Origin: JANQIV01 sp050117315 | GTDB lineage: Bacteria > Bacteroidota > Ignavibacteria > Ignavibacteriales > Melioribacteraceae | Direction: 5' to 3' | DNA length: 19,565 nt | Assembly (NCBI GenBank): GCA_050117315.1 | Contig: JASFMY010000129.1 | Location: forward strand, 1-19,565 | In this document: positions 8,650 to 18,101 of the stretch, piece after piece | How positions within the stretch are numbered: position 1 is the first letter of the stretch | Layout of the letters: each line of letters begins with the position of its first letter | Translations under genes and position numbers: made by a program | The notes under the pieces: generated by a model | Databases searched by the model: none | What the model saw: the letters and a program-made list of their open reading frames with translations, nothing else | Told to the model about the DNA's origin: nothing

Positions 8650-10575
8650 TTAATTTAACATTCTTATATGTATTGCCGCTCCACCCGAAGCTTTCAATCT
8701 TGCGGTCAATATTGTTGCATTAGTAGCTTCTACATGCTCTATTCCAACATGCGTACGTGTATCTACCGAAGGATCATCAGAATAAATAATCGCTTCATAC
8801 TTTTTCCCTTTTTCCAGAAAAGAAAGAGGTATTTTAATCTCACGCGCTTCAACATTTGTAATTGTTCCGACAAACCATTCACTGCCGCTTTGACGGGCGA
8901 CTGTTATATATTTTCCAATTTCGCCGTTAATAACTTTTGTATCATCCCAAACTGTGGGAACATCTTTCCAAAACTCTAATTCGGGTTCACCTTTATAATC
9001 ATCCGGGCTGTCATACCAATACATAAATTGCCAGGGGCTGTAATAAACAACAGGCAATGCGAGCTGGTGCGCCGGAGTTGCCTGGATGTGTCTGTTTGGA
9101 TGTCCGAATTCTTCCCTGTAATAATAACAGAAGGTATAATCCGCAGCGCCGGCAATAAAACGTGTAAAAGGTAGGATTGTATTAGTAGTTGCCGAAGGCA
9201 TTTCTTCATTTCCCCTTATACCTTCCTGAGTCATTAAGTTTGGGTAAGTTCTGCTGAATCCCGTTGGCCTGTATTCATCATGGATATTAACCATCAATTC
9301 ATACTCCGCACATTTTTTAACTGTTTCGTGAAGCCAGTTTGTCCAGTAGTGAGAACCCACCTGTACAAAGCCGAATTTTAGTCCTGCAATACCCCATGAC
9401 TTATATACCGGCAACATTTTCTCTAATTGATATGCAAGTGCTCTTACGTTTACGTAGAGAATTATACCTATATTCTTTGACTTCGCATATTTAATAACTT
9501 TGGGAAGATCAAGATCACCTTTAGGATTCTTGTCGGGATCAACAGTTACAGTAGTAGCATCAGCATTGATATCGGATTGATCTCCATACCATCCGGCATC
9601 AAAAAGCAAATACTGTAAATTTTGTTCCGTCGCAAAGTCAATACACTTCATAGCGCCGTCGGTTGAAAGTGTAAAGTCCCGCATAACCTTACCCGGTTTT
9701 ATCCAAGACGTATTCTCTAATTCGGAAGGAGGATTCAAATTTAAAATCATGTCATTATTTTCAAGAAGCTTTCTCGGAGTTTCGGCAACCATTATTACTC
9801 TCCACGGGGTATGATACGGAGCTATTAAATCAACAGTATCATACATAGAACATTTTATTGTATTTAACTTTGTACTATCAAGTACAAACTTTGTCCTTGC
9901 GTAGTTTATTACTTCTGCTTCGGTTAAACATGTTACCAATCCGTTTTGCAATTCAAGTGTAAGGGGACGTTCGGCTTCCGACGGCCAACCGGATAAAGGA
10001 AGTAACCTATAATCACTCTGAGCATATTCGCTATAATAAACTTTTGTATTTTCGGGCATCACAAATTCTGTTAATTCAGAAGCAATATGCAAATGTCCGC
10101 CGCCGTTATGCCCTCTAAAAAAATAATATCGGAATGCTATACCTTCATTATAAGCCCTTATTATTATCTGCAAAATTCCTTTGGCAAACTTATTCCCGCT
10201 CTCCACGTTTATACTAAGCTGGTTGTATATATTTTTGATCTCATCCCTTTCTCCGTAAACAGGCTCCCAAATCTCGTTGTGATTTATTCTACTTGTTTGT
10301 ATAACTTTAATATTATTATTCCATGTATCGACATACCTTTCTTTAAACGAGGAGTTAATCCCTAATCTTGATTTCATTACTACCGGTTTATTGAGATAAA
10401 CAACATTATAGAACATGCAAGCTTTTTCCTCTCCCGCATCTTCTATGGTGAAATTAAAAACAAGCTTTCCATCCGGCGATTCTAATTTCAAAGATGATAA
10501 ATCCTCTGCTTGAGTACTAATAAAAGAGGCAAAAAAAAGAACTACGTTATAAAGTGTTTTTTTTAATTTAGACAT
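8650..10575 (-). CDS. GH97 SusB-type alpha-glucosidase, secreted
   Basis: This 641-aa protein is a family 97 glycoside hydrolase. The signal peptide spans about 1-23 (ending ISTQA). The N-terminal beta-sandwich starts LKLESPDGKL (29-38) and the barrel carries LLFDAGWYG (323-331) and HDEYRPTGFSRTYPN (432-446, Glu434), with MTQEGIRGNEE directly after. GLKFGF (399-404) has Gly where retaining GH97 alpha-galactosidases have the nucleophile Asp. With the Glu in HDEYRPTG this points to the inverting, SusB-like alpha-glucosidase branch. Such enzymes need calcium and release alpha-linked glucose from chain ends. The start codon has no ribosome site. A 274-bp gap with an inverted-repeat element separates it from the GH63-like gene, so it may begin its own transcript. 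Confidence 0.92.
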   Translation of the reverse strand: MSKLKKTLYNVVLFFASFISTQAEDLSSLKLESPDGKLVFNFTIEDAGEEKACMFYNVVYLNKPVVMKSRLGINSSFKERYVDTWNNNIKVIQTSRINHNEIWEPVYGERDEIKNIYNQLSINVESGNKFAKGILQIIIRAYNEGIAFRYYFFRGHNGGGHLHIASELTEFVMPENTKVYYSEYAQSDYRLLPLSGWPSEAERPLTLELQNGLVTCLTEAEVINYARTKFVLDSTKLNTIKCSMYDTVDLIAPYHTPWRVIMVAETPRKLLENNDMILNLNPPSELENTSWIKPGKVMRDFTLSTDGAMKCIDFATEQNLQYLLFDAGWYGDQSDINADATTVTVDPDKNPKGDLDLPKVIKYAKSKNIGIILYVNVRALAYQLEKMLPVYKSWGIAGLKFGFVQVGSHYWTNWLHETVKKCAEYELMVNIHDEYRPTGFSRTYPNLMTQEGIRGNEEMPSATTNTILPFTRFIAGAADYTFCYYYREEFGHPNRHIQATPAHQLALPVVYYSPWQFMYWYDSPDDYKGEPELEFWKDVPTVWDDTKVINGEIGKYITVARQSGSEWFVGTITNVEAREIKIPLSFLEKGKKYEAIIYSDDPSVDTRTHVGIEHVEATNATILTARLKASGGAAIHIRMLN

Positions 10576-10849
10576 AGTGTTGTTATTCTATCATTTTGAA
10601 AAACTAAAATAAATCATTAATTATCATTTTGAAGTATACTTGTTGCAAATTGGTTTTGGTATTTTGCCATAAAGTCCTCTCTTTTTAAGACCTGCCCGCC
10701 GTACGAGACTTTGGGAGGCGGGGAGGATTTAGATGAGTTCGAAATAAAAACTAAATACCAAAACCAATTTGGCATTATTATGCTCCATGTTCAATAAATA
10801 AGGCTTATGTTACTCCCCTTGTAACGGCTGCTGGAAATTAACAGCCTTT
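10576..10849. other. Intergenic region between GH97 and GH63-like genes
   Basis: It is 274 bp and holds the nested inverted-repeat element described separately (10646-10771). It also holds a small hairpin just downstream of the GH63-like stop (GGCTG 10826-10830 with CAGCC 10842-10846). A T-rich run follows that hairpin on the plus strand only, so as a terminator it would face the wrong way for the known genes. No promoter of the Bacteroidota type was found by eye. Confidence 0.5.
10646..10771. repeat. 19-bp perfect inverted repeat enclosing a GC-rich hairpin (MITE-like)
   Basis: Left arm 10646-10664 (CAAATTGGTTTTGGTATTT) is the exact reverse complement of 10753-10771. The 88-base interior contains a second stem, CCTGCCCGCC (10691-10700) with GGCGGGGAGG (10717-10726), paired at 9 of 10 positions. 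The whole 126 bp could form a nested hairpin. It lies 70 bp upstream of the GH97 start. No target-site duplication is visible and there is no coding sequence. It could be a miniature mobile element, an extragenic palindrome or an attenuator. Confidence 0.75.
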
Positions 10850-13720
10850 CTATTTTTTCTTTATTATCAGCTTCCCTTTTTTCATTTCTCCTGCAGGCAG
10901 ATCAATACTAAGAGCCCCTTGAACCAAATATTTTGAAGGAACAGTTTTACCGTTCCAGGTAACTTCATATTCAAAGTCCGGGTTCATACACGCAACTAAT
11001 GAAGTAGTTGAAATGTCATCGGCAAAAATTGTAAGATGAACCGATAATCCGCTAAAGTCTTCATTAAATTTTTTATTTTCTGTCCATACATTGAAACCGG
11101 TGTTAAAATTTCCGGGACGGAAATAAGCCGAATACCAATAAATTACAGGAGTGGAAAGTCCCCCGAATTCATGCCAGCCTGCTCCTCTGCCGGTTTCAAT
11201 AAGAAAATGTTCCATACAATTATATGAGTTTTCAACCTCGCTTTTCCAGGTCTCAAGCGCCGTCTCTGCAATTTTATATGCAAAGTCGGCTTCGCCAAGG
11301 TCAAGCATAGTTTTCCAAAAAAACCATTGATGAGACATCCAGACTGTTCCGTTCCAATAACCGTCAATTTTATAATAAGGAGCCGATTGATCCACAGCCG
11401 ATAACCCTATATTTGTCCAAATATGTTTATCGGATTTCAATGATTCTAAAATTCGTTTCTTTTGAATATCGGTGCAGATGCCCGCCACCAAAGGATAAGC
11501 TCCGTCTAAACCCATATTGTAATTTTCTTTGCCTTTATATCTTAGTATATCCAGAGGATTTCCTTTTTCATCGTGAACAACATAACCGAAATAACCCGAC
11601 TTTTCATCCCATGAATATTTTTGAAGAGCATTTGTAAACATCATGATATCACCGGCATATTCCTTAACATCTTCAGGTTTATTAAGATAAAGCGCAGCCA
11701 TTTTCAGTAATTTAGCCGTTCTTATAGCCTGCGATGTAGTTATAACCGGGCTTATTGTCGCTTCGAGAGTATCATCGTGAGTATACTTTTGAGGCGGGTA
11801 ATCATCCCAGCCGCCGGAATTATAAAAATAATCCCACGTCTTTAAGATGTTTGATTTCATTGATCTTGTAGTTGAACTACCGAGATTGCCGGCTAAAAAA
11901 TCATGATACTGTTTTAAACGCGGGTAAAAATATTCAAGTAATTCCCTAGACTGATATTTATTCCAAAGCTCAAAGAATAAGTAATGCTGAACAGGCACAG
12001 GCGTTCCGTGGTGTATAAAGGCAGACTGCGCTCCCGGTTCTTGAACATAAGCGTTCAAGTTTTCAATTGCTCTTTTCTTATCTAATTCCAATAAACCCAA
12101 TCCTATAAAACCCGAATCCCATGTATAAAGACAATCCCACCATCTACCGGGAGCACTATGCCTTATATATTCTTTCTGTGTATATACGGGGTAAACAACG
12201 TTGCATGCTGTTGTTGCACTCATTCTTTCAATACTGAACTGATATTTTTCCCCGGCAGGGTTTCCCCTTAAATTAAAAGCCTTGGTTTTTGCCGAATTAT
12301 AAATGTCTTCGTAACTACCCTGTATTTCCTCTGATTCCTCTAATATTTTTTCAACTTCTGCTTTAGTGCCGGAACAAACAACAGCATATAATACTTTCTC
12401 GGAATAAGGCTTAAGATTAATAGGTCGTAAGAAAGAATTTGTATAATGTCCAACGCCATCGTGCTCAAAAACCTGTTTAACATGTTCATTTGCCATTTGT
12501 TTAAAGTAATCACTTAGGTCCCGTAAAAACCATTGGCGTACTTCAAACAAATCATATTGCCATAATAAACCATAATATAAATCAACATCGTCATATTTTA
12601 ATATAAAAGAATTGGTAACGGGCCCCTCTATTATTTTAGGGACAGGGTTCCATTCCTTTTTTGTAATTTTAATTTGGTTTATGTAATCAGACTCTAAAAT
12701 TGCAAACCCGTCTAAATTAATACCCGATCCGCCCTCAGATTTCAATACCAGCTCGTAATCCCCGGGAATAACCTTCCCGATATTCAGCACTTTATAAGTA
12801 AAATCTGTTTCACTTCCTTCTAAAACGGCTTTTCGATTTAATAGCCCTGAAAACTCAAAGGTAACTTTTTCATTTTCATTTAATTTATAACGTAAATATA
12901 GTACGGCATCATTAACGCTTTTATCCACTTTTATTTTGTATGAGACTCTATCACCTTTATCAGAGCCAAATCCCATACCAATTCCGCTGCCGTTTACAAA
13001 ACCGTTCTCACGTATTTCCGCACGCATTTTACCATCGTAAACAAGATTATCTTGAGGCCTTGATTTAGCGAACCTCAGATCATCATAATCAAGCGCGTCA
13101 AACCATTTTGCAGATTCGGGTAATTTAGCAATCCCCGGATAAAGAGGAGTATGAGGACTATATTCTTTAAGCGGAGGGAAATTCATACAGGCCATAAATT
13201 GTAGAACAATATTCTGATTATTTCCGGTATTGTTTACACAAGTAACACGAATAAGTCTTGATTGATCGGTCATTTGTGAATAAGAAATATCTGTATAAAC
13301 CTGATCTTTCCATTCAAGTTCATGCCGGAAGCTAAAATACTCAAAATTAGGAGAAGCTTCCCAAGGGTGATAGCCGCTCTCGAACAACACATTTGGAACC
13401 GCGACTTTTCTCCTGTAAAATCCCGGGAGTATGCTTAGGTCAAAACGCATTCCACTTGCTTTATCGGGAATATGTGAAATGCCGATGTAACGTTTTGAAT
13501 AAGGTCCCCAATCAGGCAAACTTAGATCATGAGTAGACCGCATAAAATTTAGATTAAAATCTGATTGAGCAGGTAAATTGGTAATTGGTATTAATACCAG
13601 TATAAAAATAAATGAAAACAACCTGTATTCTTTTATATATCTTTTCATTTTAAACCGTAAACTAAAGCAGCAAGCAATTTCTTTAATTAAATCAATTTCA
13701 ACATTATTCCCGGATCTCAT
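10850..13720 (-). CDS. GH63-like six-hairpin glycosidase with an inserted CBM-like beta-sandwich module, secreted
   Basis: This 956-aa protein has its catalytic domain in the C-terminal half (~500-875), an (alpha/alpha)6 barrel of the GH63/MGH1 type (clan GH-G). Visible motifs are WWDCLYTWDSGF (527-538), GGWDDYPP (Asp639/640, candidate acid), DGYWNGTVWMSHQWF (786-800) and NSYNCMEHF (Glu837, candidate base). Members release alpha-glucose or related alpha-sugars. Residues ~225-345 look like a carbohydrate-binding module (YKIKVDKSVND, GINLDGFAIL), set between the N-terminal beta domain and the barrel. A final small beta domain follows 880. Start: ATG at 13720 has AGGA 7 bases upstream, but the signal peptide begins at Met25 (13648, MKRYIKEYRLFSFIFILV), so the real start is uncertain. 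It is the first enzyme gene after the regulator, 253 bp from its stop. The exact substrate is unknown. Confidence 0.78.
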   Translation of the reverse strand: MRSGNNVEIDLIKEIACCFSLRFKMKRYIKEYRLFSFIFILVLIPITNLPAQSDFNLNFMRSTHDLSLPDWGPYSKRYIGISHIPDKASGMRFDLSILPGFYRRKVAVPNVLFESGYHPWEASPNFEYFSFRHELEWKDQVYTDISYSQMTDQSRLIRVTCVNNTGNNQNIVLQFMACMNFPPLKEYSPHTPLYPGIAKLPESAKWFDALDYDDLRFAKSRPQDNLVYDGKMRAEIRENGFVNGSGIGMGFGSDKGDRVSYKIKVDKSVNDAVLYLRYKLNENEKVTFEFSGLLNRKAVLEGSETDFTYKVLNIGKVIPGDYELVLKSEGGSGINLDGFAILESDYINQIKITKKEWNPVPKIIEGPVTNSFILKYDDVDLYYGLLWQYDLFEVRQWFLRDLSDYFKQMANEHVKQVFEHDGVGHYTNSFLRPINLKPYSEKVLYAVVCSGTKAEVEKILEESEEIQGSYEDIYNSAKTKAFNLRGNPAGEKYQFSIERMSATTACNVVYPVYTQKEYIRHSAPGRWWDCLYTWDSGFIGLGLLELDKKRAIENLNAYVQEPGAQSAFIHHGTPVPVQHYLFFELWNKYQSRELLEYFYPRLKQYHDFLAGNLGSSTTRSMKSNILKTWDYFYNSGGWDDYPPQKYTHDDTLEATISPVITTSQAIRTAKLLKMAALYLNKPEDVKEYAGDIMMFTNALQKYSWDEKSGYFGYVVHDEKGNPLDILRYKGKENYNMGLDGAYPLVAGICTDIQKKRILESLKSDKHIWTNIGLSAVDQSAPYYKIDGYWNGTVWMSHQWFFWKTMLDLGEADFAYKIAETALETWKSEVENSYNCMEHFLIETGRGAGWHEFGGLSTPVIYWYSAYFRPGNFNTGFNVWTENKKFNEDFSGLSVHLTIFADDISTTSLVACMNPDFEYEVTWNGKTVPSKYLVQGALSIDLPAGEMKKGKLIIKKK

Positions 13721-13973
13721 TATTTAATCCTTATTTGCTATTCTCTATATCGTTAGAGAAATTTTTATAAGCAGTCAATTAACTTTGCATAGGTTTTTCT
13801 TTAACCCTTAAAGAAAACATATACACATAATTACCCTAAAATTATGAAAGGCAGTATATAGCAATCATATTTGGATTGCTTGTCTAAGCGTTTAATTCTC
13901 CGGTTTGTAGGTTAAAACGATGAATTTCTTATAAATAAGCCGGAATTTGAGGTTTTCTATTAGCAGGAAAGCT
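13721..13973. promoter_or_regulatory. Regulatory region upstream of the GH63-like gene with four dyads
   Basis: Four inverted repeats lie here: TTCTCT/AGAGAA at 13741-13760; TTTTCTTTAA/TTAAAGAAAA (10 bp, loop CCC) at 13795-13817; CATAATT/AATTATG (7-base loop) at 13826-13846; and GCAATC/GATTGC at 13861-13879. The second and third share a CCCT core and lie about 30 bp apart, close to three helical turns. None is followed by a T-run in the direction of transcription, so they look more like operator sites than terminators. An AraC-type regulator of the adjacent kinase is a plausible ligand; this is inference. Confidence 0.4.
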
Positions 13974-16900
13974 TCAATTTTCGTGTTCCTTCATAAAAGC
14001 TTTAGGTGACATTCCGTACTGTTTTTTAAAGAGTTTACTAAAATGCGATGGGTCTTTAAAACCAACCTGATAGGTAATTTCAGTTATTGACATTCCCGAT
14101 TCTTTCAATAGTTGAGCAGCCCTCTTTAATCTAATAACAAAAATAAATTCCTGGACTGAGTGATTAGTCAAAGCTTTTAACTTATTATAGAGACCTACAC
14201 GGCTCATGCCGACAAGCCGGCTGAACATTTCCACGTTAAATTCGGGATTATCAAGGTTATCTTCAATTATTTCAATTACTCTTTTCAAAAACTTTTGATC
14301 TACGGAAGTAATTTTCACGTTAGAGGGTTCAAGCTGCAAAGAACTGTTGAACTTTTCACGGAATTTATTCTGCCTTTCAATGATGTTACGTATTTTTAGC
14401 AACAATTCATTGCTATTAAACGGCTTGGTTATATAATCGTCTGCCCCTGTTTCCAATCCCTCAAGTTTATTTTTTTGTGATGAACGCGCAGTAAGCATAA
14501 TAAGCGCAATATGGCTGGTTTCTTCATTGGTTTTAATTTTTTTACAAAAATCTATTCCATCCATACGAGGCATCATAATATCACTAATTATTAGATCGGG
14601 ACCAAACTGAATCGCTTTTTGAAATCCGTCATATCCATCCACCGCCTCAATAAGCCGGTACTCATTTTCTAATTCTCCGGTGATATACTTACGCATATCC
14701 TCGTTATCTTCTACTATCAGTATCTTACTTCTCTGCTTATCCAATTGGTTGGCTATTTTCTCAAGATCAGGCAACTCTTTTTCAACTGCTTTTAATTTCG
14801 GGACGTCAGGTTCTTCAAATACTTGCTCTTGTTCTTTTCTTTCTGCTATATCTTCTTCCAGTACAGGAATTTTGATAATAAATGTTGTTCCCTTGCCCAA
14901 ACAACTTTCAACATTTATTTCACCAAAATGTATTCTCACTAATTCTTTTACTATTGAAAGTCCAATACCTGTACCTCCAACGGCGGTTTTAGAATGACCT
15001 TCAATCTGGTAAAACCTGTCAAAGATTTTCGGTATATCTTCTTGCGGGATCCCAATTCCGGTATCACTAACCACAATTTCAAGGTTCTTATTGAACTTTA
15101 TAGGTCCATGGGAATTGAATTCAATGCTTTTTTCTTCTTTACAGTTTTTCAGCGAAACTTTTACCAGTATACTACCCCGGGAATTTGTATATTTTAAGGC
15201 ATTGGTCATAAGATTAAAAATGATCTTTTCAATCTTGTCCTTATCAAACAAGATATAAAGTTCATTCAAGTTAGTCTCAAACTGAAGCTCAATTTTCTTA
15301 GATTCTGCAGATTCGTTGAATACGTTTACCTCTTCTCGTAAAAATTCAATTATATCCCCATGTGCCGGCTCAAATTTTAACTGGTTAGCTTCAATTTTTC
15401 TGAAATCCAGAACCTGGTTTGTTAACCTTAATAAACGATGGCAATTCTTGTTAGCCAAATTTAACAACGATAATATTTCTTTATTCAACAATGGCGAAGC
15501 TAAAGCTTTTTCAAGCGGCCCAATGATTAGTGTTAAAGGGGTTCTAAGTTCATGCGAAATGTTAGCAAACAAACGGCTTTTGGTTTCAGAAATCTGGTAG
15601 ATAATTTTATTCCGCTGATATAGGTATATAATGAAAAACAAAATAATTGATAAAAAGAAAAGAATAAGCAATATAAACCAAGTTTGTTTCCATATAGGCG
15701 GTATTACATAAAACTCTATCTTCTCAGGTGTTAAATCAACATTAAAATCCAGGTCTCTTGCCCTAACTTCGAATGTATGATTTCCGTCGGGGACAGCCAA
15801 AAATATTTCGTTTGTTTTATTTGTAAACGGCGACCACGGATTATCATCTATTCTGTATGAATATTGAATTTGTTCGGTTGTTGTATACTTCCACGGATCT
15901 ACGGCAGACCATGATAAAATAACATTACCCGGCTGCGCTATTCTCTCCTGTGAGAAAGTTATAAAAGTTTCCGGCGGCATTTTATCAAGGGTATAACGTA
16001 CGGTTTTAAACCCGGCTAACGCTTCCTTGGACAATGCTTCATTATACAAAGGGATCCTATACCATGCCGGGGGATTTTGGTTAATCCAAATTGACCCGTC
16101 CTTGGTTGATTTGATAGCAATACCGTCCATCTTCGGTTTAAAGAAACCGCTAAAAGCCTTTCCCGTCCAATTCTTTCCGTCAAAATATGCTATATCCCTA
16201 TCTGTAGCTACCCATACGCTTCCGTTCTTTTCCGTTAGGATATTCACGATGGTGTTACTTGAGAGTCCGTTTTTTATAGTGAAATGTTCCCACTTCCCGG
16301 TTTTATTATTTAAACAGAATAATCCGTTGGTACGTGTTCCTACCCATAAGTCTCCATAGCTCGAGGTACTTATACAATCAACAAAATTTTCATCAAGTCC
16401 ATGTGGTTCGGTAATTTTTTTCCAAATATGTGTACTTTGGTTATAGCTGTAAAACCCCAACTGGCCCGCCCATAATATATTCCCTTTAGTTTCACCCATT
16501 CCGTAAATACTTCTCAACTTAAAATTATCATCGGCATAATGGTAATTATAATCTATTTTGCCGTCGTCTCCATCCCCCTTAAAAGTATATTCTATTAGTC
16601 CGCCTATCTGTCCCTTCTCAAAGAAAGGATCCGTACATGATCCGAACCAAAGCGAACCTTTGTTTGTCTCATAAACAGCTCTGCGGTCAATGCCCCAGCC
16701 CAATTGAGGATTAAGCTGTTTTATCCATTTCTCCCCGTTAAAATAAGCTGTAGCGGCGCTTTGCTTATGGCTGCCGCCCGCCCATACAACGCCTCTCTTT
16801 GTTACAAAAATTACCGAAGCCAATTCCATTAATCCGTCCGACCGGTCATAAGTAATCCATTCTTTCATTAAAGAATCACTTTTAACAACCACCCCGTCGG

Positions 16901-18101
16901 ATCTTATAAACCATTTATTACCATTGTGGTCTTCCGTTTGGAAAAGAAGATCTTTAATCGTAATCCATCTTTTATAAGACAGATCTATCCGCCACACCTC
17001 GTTACTGACACCAATAACCCAAAGCCCCTCATTCTTTGTTTGATAAACGACTAAACGGTTGGGCGGGAAAGGTAGTGCCGGGTTTTCGAACATGCGCCAT
17101 TTGTTTGACTTAAAAATAAATACCCTGCCGAGACCAGCAACTAAGACAGAACCATCCTTTAACTTAAGAACGCTAGTATGCTTATCATCAACACCAAATC
17201 TATCTTTAAAGCTTTGTTGTTCCCACTTTTTATCCTTGTAAACGTTAAGCATACCTGTACCTTTGCCGCTTACAATAAAAACTTGCCCCCGGGAATTACG
17301 TTCTATCATCGGGAAAGTCGCCTTAACATAACCTTTATCAACATCAATTCTGCGCCAGGCCGGCGTTGAATCCATTTGAGAATCTTTAAATGAACATTTA
17401 TAGATTCTGCCGTCCCTCAAACCAATCCAGAATGTCCCCGGCTTCTCTTCACAAATACTGTATATATCAAACGGGGGGAGAGCTTCTTCAAAATTATTAT
17501 ATAACCTTCTCTCTGTATAAAGGGTCATTTCATTATTTTTAATTCGGAGTAAACCTTCCCGTGTTCCAATCCATACACTTTTATCCTCAGTAGCAAGCAT
17601 CGGTATTTTATTATGAGGGAAATCCGCTTCATCACCAAAATCTAATTTTATAGGTACGGCTTCCCAAATACTGTTTTCATATTTGTATAATCCGTCGGTT
17701 GTTCCGGCATAGATTATTCCGTCTTTACTTACACACAAGGCAATAACCGGTGTGTCTGATGAGTCTTTAGCAAGAGAATAAAAATCCCAGTTTACACCGT
17801 CATATTTTATTACTCCCCCGTTTACTCCAAACCATAAAACACCATATTTTTCTTCGACCATACATCTGGGGCCTTTACCGCTTAATTCAGGGAAGTTCTG
17901 CCAGCGCCATTGCTCGCTTAACGGTTCTACATATTCAGGAGTGTATGTTTTTCCACTAACAGCGTATAATGCCTGTGTAAATGATAATAAGAGGAAAGAA
18001 AACAAAATATATTTCTCGAAACTCCACATTAAGAAATTGCGTTTAGAAAATATATTGCTATTTATGTATACTGAATGTAAATAAAAACAAGCTTTTCGCA
18101 T
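13974..18101 (-). CDS. Hybrid two-component sensor (double propeller, histidine kinase, receiver, AraC-type HTH)
   Basis: This 1375-aa protein joins a sensor, kinase, receiver and DNA-binding output. A signal/anchor starts at about Met25 (18029), which may be the true start; the ATG at 18101 has no ribosome site. Residues ~70-700 hold about fourteen propeller repeats of the type VWIGTxxGL, enough for two seven-bladed propellers, and ~725-800 form a Y_Y_Y domain. A membrane segment spans ~806-828. The kinase has ISHELRTPL (His850), NLMTNALKYT (Asn967), DTGIGIP (1013-1019) and GGTGIGLS. The receiver (~1125-1245) has Asp1174 in ISDIMMPRMDG and Lys1226. The HTH domain (~1265-1372) ends GFKDPSHFSKLFKKQYGMSP. 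All catalytic positions are present. Such regulators bind an oligosaccharide in the periplasm and switch on the adjacent degradation cluster. It shares the strand of all the enzymes. Confidence 0.97.
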   Translation of the reverse strand: MRKACFYLHSVYINSNIFSKRNFLMWSFEKYILFSFLLLSFTQALYAVSGKTYTPEYVEPLSEQWRWQNFPELSGKGPRCMVEEKYGVLWFGVNGGVIKYDGVNWDFYSLAKDSSDTPVIALCVSKDGIIYAGTTDGLYKYENSIWEAVPIKLDFGDEADFPHNKIPMLATEDKSVWIGTREGLLRIKNNEMTLYTERRLYNNFEEALPPFDIYSICEEKPGTFWIGLRDGRIYKCSFKDSQMDSTPAWRRIDVDKGYVKATFPMIERNSRGQVFIVSGKGTGMLNVYKDKKWEQQSFKDRFGVDDKHTSVLKLKDGSVLVAGLGRVFIFKSNKWRMFENPALPFPPNRLVVYQTKNEGLWVIGVSNEVWRIDLSYKRWITIKDLLFQTEDHNGNKWFIRSDGVVVKSDSLMKEWITYDRSDGLMELASVIFVTKRGVVWAGGSHKQSAATAYFNGEKWIKQLNPQLGWGIDRRAVYETNKGSLWFGSCTDPFFEKGQIGGLIEYTFKGDGDDGKIDYNYHYADDNFKLRSIYGMGETKGNILWAGQLGFYSYNQSTHIWKKITEPHGLDENFVDCISTSSYGDLWVGTRTNGLFCLNNKTGKWEHFTIKNGLSSNTIVNILTEKNGSVWVATDRDIAYFDGKNWTGKAFSGFFKPKMDGIAIKSTKDGSIWINQNPPAWYRIPLYNEALSKEALAGFKTVRYTLDKMPPETFITFSQERIAQPGNVILSWSAVDPWKYTTTEQIQYSYRIDDNPWSPFTNKTNEIFLAVPDGNHTFEVRARDLDFNVDLTPEKIEFYVIPPIWKQTWFILLILFFLSIILFFIIYLYQRNKIIYQISETKSRLFANISHELRTPLTLIIGPLEKALASPLLNKEILSLLNLANKNCHRLLRLTNQVLDFRKIEANQLKFEPAHGDIIEFLREEVNVFNESAESKKIELQFETNLNELYILFDKDKIEKIIFNLMTNALKYTNSRGSILVKVSLKNCKEEKSIEFNSHGPIKFNKNLEIVVSDTGIGIPQEDIPKIFDRFYQIEGHSKTAVGGTGIGLSIVKELVRIHFGEINVESCLGKGTTFIIKIPVLEEDIAERKEQEQVFEEPDVPKLKAVEKELPDLEKIANQLDKQRSKILIVEDNEDMRKYITGELENEYRLIEAVDGYDGFQKAIQFGPDLIISDIMMPRMDGIDFCKKIKTNEETSHIALIMLTARSSQKNKLEGLETGADDYITKPFNSNELLLKIRNIIERQNKFREKFNSSLQLEPSNVKITSVDQKFLKRVIEIIEDNLDNPEFNVEMFSRLVGMSRVGLYNKLKALTNHSVQEFIFVIRLKRAAQLLKESGMSITEITYQVGFKDPSHFSKLFKKQYGMSPKAFMKEHEN

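Noticed and set aside
8650..10575. GH97 inactivated by loss of the nucleophile Asp (GLKFGF)
   Set aside because: Gly at this position is normal in the inverting, SusB-type branch; the Glu in HDEYRPTG is present.
10826..10846. Terminator for the GH63-like gene
   Set aside because: The T-rich run follows the stem on the plus strand only, where no gene is transcribed.
13795..13817. Terminator for the regulator gene
   Set aside because: The strong dyad is AT-rich and is not followed by a T-run on the minus strand.
14680..16359. Plus-strand open frames inside the regulator and the other enzyme genes
   Set aside because: They lie antisense to well-conserved domains and have no independent support.
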